Source: Molossus alvarezi
Lineage: Eukaryota; Chordata; Mammalia; Chiroptera; Molossidae
Direction of reading: 5' to 3'
Length of the DNA: 64,000 nt
NCBI GenBank assembly: GCA_037176705.1
Contig: CM073885.1
Coordinates: 215,710,290-215,774,289, forward strand
In this document: positions 52,460 through 64,000 of the stretch, piece by piece
Position numbering within the stretch: the first letter of the stretch is position 1
Layout of the letters: each line of letters begins with the position of its first letter
Made by a program: the position numbers and the translations under genes
The notes under the pieces: generated by a model
Told to the model about the DNA's origin: nothing
Databases searched by the model: none
The model's input: the letters and a program-made list of their open reading frames with translations, nothing else

Positions 52460-55121
52460 TGTTAGTGTAGAGTTTTCAGACAGTCATCTTGGTTGTAAAG
52501 AAATTGTGCTTCATCTGCTCCTTTCATTTCTCTGGATTCGGACTTCATTCTTTACGTGAGGACCTAACCTAGCACACCTAGAGTGCACAGTACAGATTCA
52601 CCAATGATCCAATGGATGACAGAGTGAGTAATGAAAGGTGCTGTGTGTGACTCCCTGCTCCCCACCCTGTATTCACATGGCACTGCACTGAAACATGTAA
52701 CAATGCTGCTGTGTCCGCTCGACTTTCCCATGTGGAAATGAACAGCAGGTGGTGTCTGACCAGCTGAAGGATGCTGAATAAAGGCTCCACACAGCTGTAG
52801 ATAGCAGGGAGCTCCCCAGGACACGAAGGGAGTGCTGGGCTCCTTCCTAATCTGGCAGGCTTCTGTGCAATCACATCTGCGTGCATAGTTGCGACGTCTC
52901 TCATTACCATTTCAAATGATGAGCTTATTTTTTAATGCACATAAATTGCCTTCAATAGACGTGGTGATTGAACACTGTAAATATTTTTCTGTGCCACTAA
53001 AAATAGTGAGCCCTCTGGAAAGCGTTTTTGTTTCCTTTTCTGCAAAGGCTTGTCTTCCTGCAGAAGCTGAGCTCTTGAACATGATCTTTTACACACACCC
53101 TTCTCACTGCATCTTTTGCCACCTCCTTTACCAGGGTGAGCTCTGTCAGGGCTGCTGCACACCCCACTGCCCTCAGTAGTGCTGAGCTGGCCTGGGGAAT
53201 CTGTTTCCCTCGGTGTACATGGGGGGGAGGGCAGGGTAGGGCAATGGCTTTGGGAAAAGCTGTTGGATTGGGGACAGAAAGGGCCCTCTGCCAGTTGGCT
53301 GCCTTGCACGCATGTGTCTAGGCTGCCCTACCTCTGTTCCTTAGGGCAAAACACCAGCTTGCTCTTTCTGCATATTGTTAAGGGCCTGCCATCCCCTGAG
53401 GAGCTGCTCTTGCAAATGATACGTGGCAAAGCGTGTCTTCCTCTGTCCCCTGCTTTCTGGGAGCACTTACCTTTAGACTGCTGTGTTAGCAGTCTTGGAG
53501 TCAGAATGAGGGGTTCCCATCAGCCAGGCCTCAAGAAGTTGTGTCAAGTGCTCTTGGTGAGGGGGAGGGAATGTGCACTGAAAAAAAATCTCTGCTTGTG
53601 GTTCCAAGTCTGATCATCTTGGGTAGCACTGAATAAAACAGCTTTTCTTCAAGTTCATATAAAGGACGAATGAGTTGAAGTGAGAAGGAGAAGTCTGCGG
53701 CCCAGGGCAGAGTGTTCAGATACTCAGACGCTTCCCCTGTGTGCCACTGCATGTTCCAGAGCTGCTGTGCTCTCCAGAAAGTAAGCTGTGGGGCAGGAGG
53801 GATGGGTTTCTGTTGATCCTGCTACTTGGTTTTTTCATGTTATTCCCTACAGTCAATATTTTATATTCTGGTGATCTTATAGAGAAAATGTAGAAAATAT
53901 TGCTAGTGTCTTCCCCTGACATTTGAGAATGTTCTCATTACATTGATAAATCTCCTTTGGGGGCTGGAAGCAGCCTCCTGGGTGAGCTGCCCCAGGTCAA
54001 TGGCAGGAATTCAGCGCAGGAAGCAGGTACCAGCTCTGCCTTAGTCTCTAGGTGTCGGTCTTGCTTTGACTCCTAACACTCTGCTGAGTTCTTTCAGCTG
54101 CAGAAAGAGGGAAGTATGACCTGTTCTGCACTGCTCCTACTTGTAGTTCCAGGACTCCTGAGCTATTTGTTGGTGAAGATGTCGTACACGCGTGTTCTTG
54201 ATAACACTGTTCATTTGCCTCAGTCAACTGACTCCATCCAAAAATAAGAAGGGAGATGTGTTTAAAGCCACAGAGCTATTGGGGTGTCTGTTCTGTGTGG
54301 GCAAGACACTGACTGAGTGTTCTTCCCTGTATGAGGTGTGTATGTACGTGTGCATTTGTGTATATATGTGTTTGTGTACATGCACATGAATGTATGTGTC
54401 TGTGTGTATGCATGGTTGTGTGTGTGTGTATAGGTCACAGAAGGCTGCTGGACGGAAGCAGGTGCTGGGCCCAGGTGCCAAGTGAACCACAGGAGCAGGG
54501 TAAGGGCTTTTGGTGTTGTTCTAAGCTATGGTTCCCACCACTGTTGTTACAGCACCAGCAGGCAAGGGGTTGCCTCACAGACGTTTCTTGGAGACCAAGG
54601 GGCTTCTTTGCAGAGAAACTGCTGCTTGGCAAGGCGAGAAGAAGAGCTGTGAATCTATCACCCTGTTGGCAGGGGGCCTGGTGGTTACAAAGGGGCAGGC
54701 TTGATGCCCAAAGCAAACGAGTTCTGGCCGGGATTTCTGAGTGGACCCTCTGGCAGCTGTGTCCTGGAGCTCAGTTCACAAGGATGAATGGGTGACACAG
54801 ATGCTCAAGTCTCTCGTGGAAACAGATCTACCATGAACACATTCACAAATAAAATAAATGTATTATTCTGATTGCTAGGAAAAACACAGCCACAAATATT
54901 TTTTCTTGTAAATGTGTAAAATACTCCATGGTATTTTTTTGTTTTTTAAATTTTAGGACTTTGTATAGTCTTAAATTAAGACTGCAGGTTTAGAAACCAG
55001 CTCACTCAAAATAAATTCTTCAGGCATTTTTGTGAGGAATGCAAATAAGGATGCTTCTCAAGAAATGGGGCGATGGCGAATGTGATTCCCAGCATACAGC
55101 TCTACACACTTACCCACCTCA
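52460..55121. other. Non-coding interval, ORF shadows and a TG tract
   Basis: Degenerate TG/TA microsatellite at 54336-54436. Frames up to 154 codons occur: plus 54331-54795, which begins inside the microsatellite, and plus 53179-53613 of 144 codons. None has family motifs. 52905-53010 is AT-rich, with ATTTTTTAATGCAC and similar motifs. Confidence 0.4.
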
Positions 55122-55440
55122 TGGGCTGATTTTGCCCCCCACCCCGCCAAATCAATATTTTGAAGTCCTAATACCCAGTACCTTGGAAATGACTGTATTT
55201 GAAGATGGGGTCTTTAAAGAGGTAATTAAGCTAAAATGAAGTTATCCGGGTGGTCCTAACCCTGTATGACTGCTGTCCTTATTAGAACAGAGAATTAGAC
55301 ACAGACACAGAGGACAAACCATGTGAAAACTGAGAGAAAAGATGGTTATCTACAGGCTAAGGAGACAGGTCTCAGAAAAAGCCAACATCTTGAACTTGAA
55401 CGCCTACCCTTCAGAAGCAGGGGGGCTACTATTTTGTGGT
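55122..55440 (+). mobile_element. MLT1-type MaLR LTR, 5' part
   Basis: aaatcaatattttgaagtcc, taatacccagtaccttggaa, ggggtctttaaagaggtaat, tgctgtccttattagaacag, agacacagacacagaggac and ggttatctacaggctaagga follow MLT1 in order. The 3' third is lost or unrecognisable. Confidence 0.82.
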
Positions 55441-58255
55441 AAGAAAGTAAAATTTTGGAGAAAAAGATATTTGAGTTGGTGCGGTGCCAGGCGAAGAAAA
55501 GATGATGGCCAGGGGGAGGGATTATTTGAGTAAAGTGTAGTTAAAAGTCATTGAAGGTGAAGGAAAAAAAAAAAAAGCCAGAGGTTCATTTTTATCACAA
55601 TTTATCATGAAAAAGAAAACAAGGTGAAATCTCTGTGAGGAGTGAGCAGCCAGGACTGGGGTGGCAGGAGATAAGCTTAATGATGATTAATAATGAGACA
55701 TTTTCCCCTTAGGAAAGAGCATTTGCTTGCTTATTTATTTTGGGGCATGCTTATTTAAATAGAGGGAGTAGACAGTGTGGGTTTTTCCATTTCTAATGTC
55801 AAATAAATCCCTAGTAGCTGGAGAAAAAACAACACAGATGTGATTGATGCTCTAAATAATGAACTCTCCCTCAATGCCACGAAATTGCAAATGAGTCGTG
55901 ATGTGCTCATGATTATTTTGTTAATGAAAATGTGACATTAAGCTATTCCCAGCAACATAGTAAACTTCTGTTTGCTGATACACCGGGCCTTTCATTAACC
56001 TTTTCGCACGTGCCGTAGGATCCATTTTCTGTTCATCAAAGCTTTATATTCAAACCCCTCATAAATGCTATCAAAGTAGAAATGTACTTGGAGAGTTTAT
56101 TTTCAGCACACGAGAGAAGAGGGTAGGAGGCTTTACCTTGCTGTTCTACAAGCACCAAAGACACTAAAAGCAAGATTGGTGAATGGAGCAAATTGAAATC
56201 TTGAATCACAGTTGTCATGGGAAGGTTAAAATCCCTGTAGGGTTCTCTTGTGAAATTCTAGATCTAACTAGCTCAGACTTAGCCTTGATGTTTTATATTA
56301 TTTCCCATTGGCTGGCTTTGAGAATAAAATTGATAAAGATGTAGAAAAGAGGTAAGACAATTTGCAGAAAAGTTATATAGGTTAAGAAAAGTTCATGAGG
56401 CTGATCTATTAGGTTCCTAAGACTCTTACTCTTAAGTCATTTGTGGGGCTTATGGGGTCTCAGGCTTTGCCCTGTAAATTGTCCATTACAAATTACTATT
56501 TGTGGTGCAGTGTGTTCTTCATAGCTGTTCCTTAAGCTGCAGCATAGGAAAAGCTACAGTAAATTTACCTGAGCATGTCTTATATTGGCTGCTGAGGCAT
56601 GAATACGCCAGGGTGCTGTGGGACATGCATTTCTCAGGCTTACCTTTCAAATAGCTTGGTATTGTTTTCTTCTGCTTGGTTTCATGTTCTACATTGTTAG
56701 TGATGCCACTGTTGGAACGTTCACTGTGCTCGCCTGGATCAGAGTTTAGTCAAACAGTATGGGCAGAAGGACCACTGGAGAGCCACTGAAATGTTATTCA
56801 ACCAGCCAGAAATGAGTGGTGGGCAGCAAGCAGGACTGTTCATTTCACTCAAGGGCTGCACGGGGACAGGTTAGCCCGGCATGGTCTCTGCAAGCTAAGT
56901 GGAAATTTCTTTGCCCTCTTCCCCCTGGTACTGCAAAGTCTTGAATCTTTTCAAATGGATTCATATTCCTTACGTCCAAACCAATACCTCCTGAAGCTGG
57001 CTCTTATTCTTACCCCACCCTAGTCTACTGTTCAGTGTCAAAGCATATGGATCTGCATTTAACCCACAGCACAGATTGTCTAACCTTGAGAACCTGGTCT
57101 TTTTTTGGTCCAATCTCTATCAGAACTTGCTTGCCAGAAAGCATAATTATGAAGGATTGTTTGCTGATGTTACAGTCTATCCACTTCTCCAGGTATTAAA
57201 AGTGTTTCCCTCAGATGAAGAAAACCATCCGAGAATTGTTCACCTTGATCCTTATCGGTCCCTTGTCAAAGTGCTTTAGCTGAATGGCACCTCAAAATTT
57301 GAACTCCTTTAGCTTTGCAGGGCAGGTTTTCATCAGCAACACCTGAGCATCCTTTGCTATGGATTTTCCTATGGGATGTGTTTGAGGGCATTGCCCACCA
57401 CACTCTACAGTGTCCCCTCTGGGTGATCCCAAGGAGACATTGACCTCAGGTGAAAGCCAGGCCACTCCCAGGCAGTTGGTTTGTTTTCCTCTAAAGATGT
57501 GATTCATCTTGTAACATGTTTTTCCCTCTTTGCTTTAGCCATTAGAAAGTTAGAGCTCAAATGGGGACTTAGCTCTAAAAAGTATAATGCTAATTTTACC
57601 CTTAGCTTTATTATATTCCCATCCATTTCACCTCATGTACCAGCTTCTTCAAGGATTTTATATCCTTTTGTGATTGTATTAGGAATTACATAAAATCTCT
57701 CTCAATTTGAAGACATTATGATACACAGTCTCAAGCGTTTGCCAATAAAATAGTGAAGATATAGCTCCTGGTGCTCAAAGAAAATGAAAGTAATGACCCC
57801 ATGACAAAGGCGGCTTAGTTCAAAGTATGTGTCCATTGCAAAGAATGGCCACCATGCAGCTTCATGTCATTTATTTTAAGTCAAAAGGATACTGCCAGAA
57901 TCAGTGTTCCCTGGAGTGCGTTCTATAGGACATTAGTTCTTAAAGGATTTTATGTTCAATTATGTTTGGGATACTCAAGGAATAGATTCAGCTTTTTTAA
58001 AACCTGGATTTCTAGAAGTTCTTAGCTTACATTCATCGTGAATCTTCAGGAGGTAGACTGTGTGGTGAGTATTTCCAAATTTATTTGACTGTTTATTTTT
58101 CCTAGAGCATGTCCAAGAGCTAATCTTTATTGAGACATACTGGGGTAGAATAATGCCATTATAATTATAATTATTAGAAAATAATGTTCTATTTTCTCTT
58201 AAAAAGTGTAGGACAAAGGCTTAGATATTTATTGGTAGTAATCTTAAATTTTTTA
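55441..58255. other. Non-coding interval, possible conserved elements
   Basis: An A13 run near 55564-55576. 55690-56120 is dense in developmental-type motifs (TGATTGAT, AAATTGCAAAT at 55882-55892, repeated TAAT) and has no repeat I can name. A 67-codon frame at 57076-57279 has no known family. Confidence 0.4.
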
Positions 58256-58463
58256 AAAATATTTTTTTCTTTATTGATTCCAGAGAGAGAGGTAAAGAGA
58301 GGGAGAGAAAGAGAGAAACATCAATGAGAGAGGATACTGATTGGCCGTCTCCTACATGCCCCCCACTGGGGATCTGGCATACAACCTGGGCATGTGCCCT
58401 GACCAGGAACCAAACCAGCAACCTCTTGGTGCATGGGTAGACGCTCAACCACTGAGCAACACC
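58256..58463 (-). repeat. Ves SINE, second subtype
   Basis: A reversed copy: tttctttattgattccagag, GA part, catgccccccactggggatc, head accactgagcaacacc, where the last head bases are lost. The flanks aaattttttaaaa and aaatttttatttta look like a duplication. Confidence 0.92.
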
Positions 58464-58691
58464 AAATTTTTATTTTAAAGTGTAAAGTGACAATGCATTA
58501 AAAATAAAAGCAAAAAAAAAAACCTTTATAAGCCACATATGGTGTTTTGTGTATTTATTTAGTGGAGTCTTTTATATTTAGGTCATTCCTTCTTAATTTA
58601 ATGTTTAAAGCTCTTAATTGTAGGACAATGTGATGTTGAGGTGGAATCCTTGGCAACGTGCTGATTTGATAACATACTTATACTTTAGGAA

Positions 58692-58970
58692 GGCACAATA
58701 GTGAAGTGGTTGGAGTCTGGAATAAGACATTGTTTCAGTTCCTAGCTCTATCTAGGTCTATGAACTCGGGAAAGTGAATTAAATTCTATGAGCCTTGGTT
58801 TCCTTGTCTGTAACATGGGTATTATGATACACCTACCTCATAGACTTGTTCTGGGGATTAAATTAGTGCGTGTGTGTGTGTGTATGGTGTGTGTGTGTGT
58901 GTGTGTGTGTGTGGAGTGCTTAGCACAGTGCTTGTCATATAGTGAGTACCTAATAAACTGTACCTGTTTA
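58692..58970 (+). repeat. MIR SINE with internal TG microsatellite
   Basis: A near full-length forward MIR: gcacaatagtgaagtggttg, atgagccttggtttccttgt, ctgtaacatgggtattatga, cacctacctcatagacttgt, then at 58868-58912 a (TG) run of about 20 units with one interruption, then gtgcttagcacagtgcttgt. Confidence 0.88.
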
Positions 58971-58974
58971 AATT

Positions 58975-59547
58975 TTTGTTTATTTAGCAATAATTTATAG
59001 AGCAACTTCTAGGTAATAAGTACTGTGTTGTGTATGTGCTTATAACTATAAATGAGTCACAGTCTCTGCCCTTGAAAAACGTCATCAAGTAGACAAACAA
59101 CAGTTACATATGTGTGTGAAGTAAAGTATTTATGGACTGATAACCATACATGCAGAAAGAGTGGAGTCATAGAAGAGATGGTTGTCAGTACTTTGGGACA
59201 AAGGTGGCTGGCATGAGGATCCATAGTGGATTCTGCATTAAAGATGAGTTATAAAGGCGGCTCTGTGTTTGCCAGGGAGAGGACAGTGAGGCCAGGGGTG
59301 CTGGCAAAAGGGATTCCAGGATGCTTAAGAGAATGAACAAAGGAGGCAGAGTAAGTCCAGGATGCTGCAGGTAGCTCAGAAGAGCTGTGAATGGCAAGGG
59401 CAGGGCAGAGGTATGAGGTGGCCAAGGTCAGCAGTGGCTAGAGCATGAGGGTCTTAAATCCCAGAGTGAAGCATTTGCAAGTCCTCAAGTCATGCAGCAA
59501 GTACTGGGGAGGCGCTGGGGTATTTCGGCAGTGGAGTGACCACTGCG
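58975..59547 (+). repeat. Family B, copy 2 (part 1)
   Basis: caataatttatagagcaact, cagtctctgcccttgaaaaa, ccagggagaggacagtgagg, gattccaggatgcttaagag and gtggctagagcatgagggtc follow the same order as 48700. Confidence 0.45.
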
Positions 59548-59735
59548 TTGTCTCTGGTCAGTGCTACTCCCCGTCTGGCAGTGCACTTGCTGTATTAGCA
59601 TCAGACAGGACTTTTATTAGAAATGCAGATTCTCAGGACCCATCCACAGTTACCGAATCAGAGTCCCATGTTTTGGCAAGCTTTCTGGGTGATGTTTTTT
59701 GTAACATTACAGTTGGCAAAGCACTGTTTTAGATA
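59548..59735 (+). mobile_element. MER5A-like hAT-Charlie element
   Basis: ttagcatcagacaggacttt, tattagaaatgcagattctc, aggacccatccacagttacc, gaatcagagtccc and ttctgggtgatgttttttg match MER5A order. It interrupts family B, whose text resumes with tagatagatcgctctttgtg. Confidence 0.75.
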
Positions 59736-60069
59736 GATCGCTCTTTGTGCTTTATAGAGGATTAGACTGGACTCTCTCCAGTTAGAAGCAGGGAGATTAA
59801 TGAGTGAAGAACCATTGTCCAGGTGAGGAATGATGGCAGGGTCTGAACTAAATCAGAAGTGGGGAAAAAAGAGGAAGAGATATATAATAAAAATATTAAT
59901 AAAATTTACTTTATGGAACCTTAGTTACTACTTGGATGTTACGTTAGGAAAAGGGATGATTCAGGGATAATGCCTAGATTTCTTGCTGCATTAATAGATT
60001 GTGATGTTGTGCATTGAGAAAGGGAATATAGGAAGAGTATAAGGTTTTATTTGTTTTTGTTTTTGTTTT
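59736..60069 (+). repeat. Family B, copy 2 (part 2)
   Basis: gaagcagggagattaatgag, attgtccaggtgaggaatga, gattcagggataatgcctag and atgttgtgcattgagaaagg continue family B after MER5A. It ends in TTTTG units. Confidence 0.45.
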
Positions 60070-60445
60070 TGGCAATGAAAGCAATCTACATACCACTCAA
60101 ACTAAATATACCACTTGAAGTTCTCTAAACATACATGCTATCTTAACTTGCAGGCCTTGGTACATGCTGTTGTTCCCTTGCCAAGAACATTCCCTGCCTC
60201 ATTCCCTTGCTCAGCTCTCTGCATCTAGCAAACACCTACTGATTCCTCAAGACCTCCTCCAAAGTAATCTTCTCCCCAGAAATGTGCTCCTTCTAGATGC
60301 TTTCTTAGGGCTACTACTTTAAACAGTTTCTCTGTTTCCTTTGTGCTTAGGTACTCTCAGTAAGGTCTGTGTCTGGTTCCACATTTTGCCCCAGTCCCCG
60401 GCAGGCTACCAGGTGCTCAAAAACTAATTGTTGGATAAGTTATAA
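60070..60445 (+). repeat. L2 LINE 3' end inside family B
   Basis: Forward L2: cttggtacatgctgttgttc, ttgccaagaacattccctgc, ctcaagacctcctccaaagt, ctccccagaaatgtgctcct, ctcagtaaggtctgtgtctg, caggtgctcaaaaactaatt. Confidence 0.75.
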
Positions 60446-60790
60446 AAGAATGGTCAGAAGAAGAAGAGTGGTCAGAAGACTAAGAAAGCATCATATGAGA
60501 AGCAGAAGGAGTACAAGGAGGAAGTGATGTCATGGAAACCAATGAAAGAAGTCTCAGAAGGGAGTGATTGGTAGTGTCAAAAGCTTCCAAGCAATCATGT
60601 AAGATAAAGACTGAAAATGTCTCTAGGATTTCATAATCAGGGCAGTGGCACCCTTAGCCTGGTTGGTTTGAGGGAGTGAGCTCTCATAGTAGAAATGAGA
60701 TTGCGATGTTAGAAGAATAGCTGGCCCATGATAGAAAGGATGGAAGAAGAGGACATGTGGGTCAAAGGAACACTCTTTGAAATGAAAGAT
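60446..60790 (+). repeat. Family B, copy 2 (part 3)
   Basis: gagtggtcagaagactaaga, gaagggagtgattggtagtg, tcaaaagcttccaagcaatc and gtaagataaagactgaaaat resume family B after the L2 segment. Confidence 0.45.
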
Positions 60791-61685
60791 AATTTAATAG
60801 ATTTAATATATGTTTGCTGTTCAGTGGGGTCCTGGAATAATGAATCTACAGTAAAGAAGGAGGAAGAAGAATGATAACCAACTAGATTCCAGTTTAGAGG
60901 AAGGAATCAAGCTTCATGAGGAAGAATTAATCTTAAATTGGAGGAGAATGGAGATGGGTGTGGACATAGACAAGTTTATTGGGATGGGGAAGGAAGTTCT
61001 GAGAGCTTACAATTGATAGCTTAATTTTCTCGTTGAAATTAAGAGCAACAAACTAGGAGTTCCCACTTATGAACGTGTGTGCGCACGTGAGTGTGCATGT
61101 GTGTGTGTGTGTTTACGGGGTGGTCTGGACAGCCCCAGGGATGGAGAGAATGAAGGTTCCAAGCAGTCATGTAAGACCCGACAGAGTGAGCTGACCAGAA
61201 ACACATTATTATTATTATTTTAGAAAAGGAAGTCCTATCGTTTTAAGATTATTACCCCTTATGAATTCTAAGAATTTATTGATTTAGATGAGAAATTCTT
61301 ATTGAGTATATAGGGAGTGTTGTAAGGTCATTATTGATTTATAATATTATGTTTCAGAGACTATCACTGAGGAAACAATCTTTTTAAAGGGCTATTCTTC
61401 CATTATTCAAAGAATGTTATTCGCCTCACCATCTAAATATTTATATACTATATAAACAACCTGAACATTTAATAACAGTGTGATCCATGTGAGCCTCCCA
61501 CATTACAAAAGCGAGCAGAATCCAACCATGTTATTACTTTGGTTGAGTTTGTCACATTTCTTAGTTAAATGCATGAGCAAACCGTGCTGTACTGCCTTGA
61601 ATAAACTATTAATCAGTATAAAAATATAGAGATATGGACCTTAAAATCATGGTTTTATGTCCTAAGTGGCTCTGTAATATTAAAC
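60791..61685. other. Non-coding interval with TG and ATT repeats
   Basis: A TG/CG alternating tract at 61075-61112 and four ATT units at about 61207-61219. No gene. Confidence 0.5.
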
Positions 61686-61835
61686 ATTAACATTTATTGC
61701 ATTCTTACATAATGTCGTATATTATGCTATAAGCTTTCCCAGCATAATCTCATTTAAACTTCATACTAATTCCAGGAGGCAGGACATATTCAAGTCATGT
61801 TTATGGACAAAGAAATTGAGGCTTATAACATAGGA
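61686..61835 (-). repeat. MIR SINE
   Basis: Reversed MIR: taacatttattgcattctta, agcataatctcatttaaact, tcatactaattccaggaggc and ggacaaagaaattgaggctt. Confidence 0.75.
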
Positions 61836-63349
61836 ACCTTGCCCTCTTTTAGCTTTCTGTTCCAAGGAGAATGTGTAAACTTCAGATGGCCTGGTATTTA
61901 GTTAGTTTAGGGTTCTATATTTAAACTGCAATTGCACAATTTTACAACATTGAATAACCTAGGTAGGGAAGTTTGAAAGTCCAGGCTAGCCTGGTCTAGC
62001 CCCTGTGCTCATGATGAACAGATACATGGCACATGTGCCTTCCCATCCCCTTCTGCACCCATTGCAGACATTGATAATCAATCATAGCACACTTGAGGCC
62101 AGACTTGGTCTCAGCAGCCTGCTGAGACAGTGATGCAGGCAACCATACTAGCTGATTTGTCATCCTGAGGCTGACGTAGCCAGTTATTTTCTAATCACAA
62201 TGGGGAGGCAAGAGTGTCAGTTCGGATAAACTGAGAAACAGCCAACGTGGGATGAGACCTATAAGGGCTTTATTGGGAGAAATGCTAGTGTAGATAAAGG
62301 GGAAGCAGGGAGGGGAACTGTTGTAGACAAGGAGGGTCTTCAGACTACAGTGCAGGTTTGACCGTGGTGAAAGGATAGAAGTAAGGATCGGATAGGTAGG
62401 ATCTCCGGCTGTGGCACAGTTCTGAGAACGTCTCAGCCAGGATGAGGGGTGTCCCGAGTAAAGGTGTCTTTTAGAAGAATGCCCTGTTGGGCAGGAAGGG
62501 GCAGCCGGGGGGGAGTGTGACCTTGGAGTTGATAGCCACAAGTCAGCTGAATCCTTGGTGAAGATTTGAATGCACACTTCCATTGCAGTCATGGCAAGTA
62601 GCTCTGGAAGTGTCTTGGCAGGGTCCTGTAGATCACGTAGGAACTATGTGCTGCTGCTAATGCTGGTGATGCGGAGCCACTGAAAGTTTCTCAGCAGCTG
62701 GAAGATTAGAGCTCCATTTCTCTTTCCCAGAGGGGGGGCATCTTCTGGAGTCTTGAGGAGTTGGATGTGGAAAGAGTTCCTGTGTGTTTGAGGAGCCCCT
62801 GGCTCCTCCCCTCACCACCAAACCCCAAGGAAGAAGAGGAAGTGGCAGCCACTCTTTTTGTCCTGTAACAACTGATCCCTGATCTTATCCCTTCATTCTG
62901 TGAGAAATGATGTTTCACTTAGCAAAAGTCATTCTCTTTGTTACAAGGGTTGTAAAATCATAACATATGCTTTATCAAGTATTTAAAAAATATTGCTATG
63001 TACATTGGTACCTAAAACATTAGAATGTGTTTAAGATCTTTAAATATTTCCTGAAATTAGAAATACAGAAATGTTTATACAGCTCATTGGCTTCCTCCCA
63101 AATTATATTTTCACTGGAAGACATAGGCATTTATCTTTCTCATGTGATGGACACTTTTTTTTTCTTAACAAATGAAGATTCTGCCACTTCGACAGTCACT
63201 GACAGTAAGTAGCACCTCAGCAGGGCTCCTGGGCTGGTAACTCAGTTCATTCCTTACTCAGTGATCTCGTCCTGCACACCAGTCTCAGAGCAGGTGGGGA
63301 TGAAGGTGTATTTCCGCAAGATTACACCACACTGTACCAATGACAGCAC
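61836..63349. other. Non-coding interval, possible LTR on minus strand
   Basis: At 62269-62274 the minus strand has AATAAA within CCCAATAAAGCCC, the look of an LTR poly(A) signal. Upstream of it on that strand lies a 133-codon Ser/Pro-rich frame (62191-62592) without motifs. No paired TATA or ends were found, so this is weak. Confidence 0.25.
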
Positions 63350-63590
63350 TCACAGTTACTACCTGCCAGTTATTGACTATCCATTGCCAAGGCACTGCAT
63401 TTGAAATGCATTAATATTAAGTGTTTATAACAATCCTATGAGGTAGATGGTACTACCCCTTTAAAAAAAGGGGGGGGGGATCAGAGAAGTTAATGAGGTT
63501 ACCAAAGTCAAATAGTTAGTGGCAGAACTGATTTAAAACCACAAATCCTTTGGCTCCAAATCCCAAGCTTTTAATTAATGTTTGGGGTTA
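63350..63590 (-). repeat. MIR SINE
   Basis: Reversed MIR: taacaatcctatgaggtaga, tggtactaccccttt, A/G run, gaagttaatgaggttaccaa, gtcaaatagttagtggcaga and actgatttaaaaccac. Confidence 0.85.
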
Positions 63591-63825
63591 CTCACAATGA
63601 GTCAGAAGCTGTAGGTCAAATCAATTTATAGCAGGGCCTGCTGCATATAATACTATACCCCTTCCTCCCACAGTTTGATCAAATTTTCTTTTAGCGCTAG
63701 ATGCAAATATCATTAGATGAAAACCCTTATCTAAATATATTAATCATGCCCCACACCTTAAGGCTAGCTTCAGAAAAAGGAGCTTTAGTACAGGGGTTTT
63801 TCTAATGCACATTAAAAATAGAGGG
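63591..63825. other. Short non-coding interval
   Basis: No feature recognised. Confidence 0.45.
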
Positions 63826-64000
63826 CCTGGAGAGGATTGTGCTGAGCAAAGTAAGCCAGTCAGAGAAAGACAAGTGCCACATGATCTCACTTATTTATGA
63901 GTATCGTGAACAAAACAAGCTGTCAACCAAAAGAGATCCAGGATCACGGAAGTCAGGAACAGACTGACTAACCTCAGAGGAAAAGGGAGTGGGGGGATTG
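63826..64000 (+). mobile_element. 5'-truncated L1, runs off the window
   Basis: Starting at cctggagaggattgtgctga, then caaagtaagccagtcagaga, aagacaagtgccacatgatc, tcacttatttatgagtatcg, and cagactgactaacctcagag. This is the L1 ORF2 end and 3' UTR of the type seen in the half-L1 at 35303. The 3' end lies beyond the window. Confidence 0.85.

Noticed and set aside
53179..53613. 144-codon plus-strand frame
   Set aside because: No family motif and an opposite-strand frame of similar length overlaps; consistent with chance in GC-moderate DNA.
54331..54795. 154-codon plus-strand frame
   Set aside because: It begins in a TG/TA microsatellite, giving Cys/Val-rich text, and continues through unremarkable sequence. 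No motif, no splice evidence.
57076..57279. 67-codon frame with a varied, protein-like composition
   Set aside because: No start context, splice sites or family recognised. Worth one BLASTX but not a gene call.
62191..62592. 133-codon minus-strand frame, Ser/Pro-rich
   Set aside because: Composition follows G-rich plus-strand DNA; its end overlaps a possible LTR poly(A) signal. No known protein family.

Overview
The window is nuclear DNA from a bat, most likely of the Yangochiroptera and probably vespertilionid or a close relative. The main evidence is 20 copies of a tRNA-derived SINE of the Ves type: an A box reading TGGCTCAGCGGTTAGAGC, a B box, a CT-rich middle and an A-rich tail. A mariner-type MITE and a young L1 related to those of other laurasiatherian mammals agree with this. 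No database search was possible, so repeat names rest on recognition of consensus features.

No host protein-coding gene, host exon, rRNA, functional tRNA or CpG-island promoter could be supported. The window is therefore intergenic sequence or the inside of a very large intron. The only credible open reading frame is an intact LINE-1 ORF1 protein on the minus strand at 35672-36592. It lies in a 2.2 kb element that has a full L1 5' UTR, ORF1, about 22 nt of ORF2, the L1 3' UTR and a poly(A) tail, all between perfect 16-bp target-site duplications. This is a half-L1 (HAL1-like) structure, and it sits directly beside a Ves SINE so that the target sequence is present three times. It is the best candidate for something unusual here.

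Layout: 1-20 kb is dense in Ves SINEs. It also has an ERV-type LTR (2.3-2.7 kb), MIR and L2 fossils, an L1 fragment carrying a mariner MITE and two SINEs (4.2-5.8 kb), an mRNA retrocopy inserted into a MIR (8.0-8.8 kb), an old L1M (9.4-10.0 kb), an unexplained ORF-rich block (14.6-16.05 kb) and MaLR-type LTRs. 20-35 kb holds ancient repeats, L1M pieces, a small CpG cluster (28.9 kb) and an L1 3' end split by a SINE (31.1-32.3 kb). 35.0-37.5 kb is the SINE plus half-L1 cluster. 37.5-64 kb is poor in SINEs (two after 41 kb) and rich in MIR, L2, hAT-Charlie (MER5A, MER20), MLT1 and other ancient repeats, with a new 5'-truncated L1 running off the end.

The elements do not form a pathway. Their relation is stratigraphic: MIR, L2 and hAT fossils are cut by LTRs and old L1s, which are cut by the MITE and Ves SINEs, with the half-L1 and a tail-less SINE among the youngest insertions.
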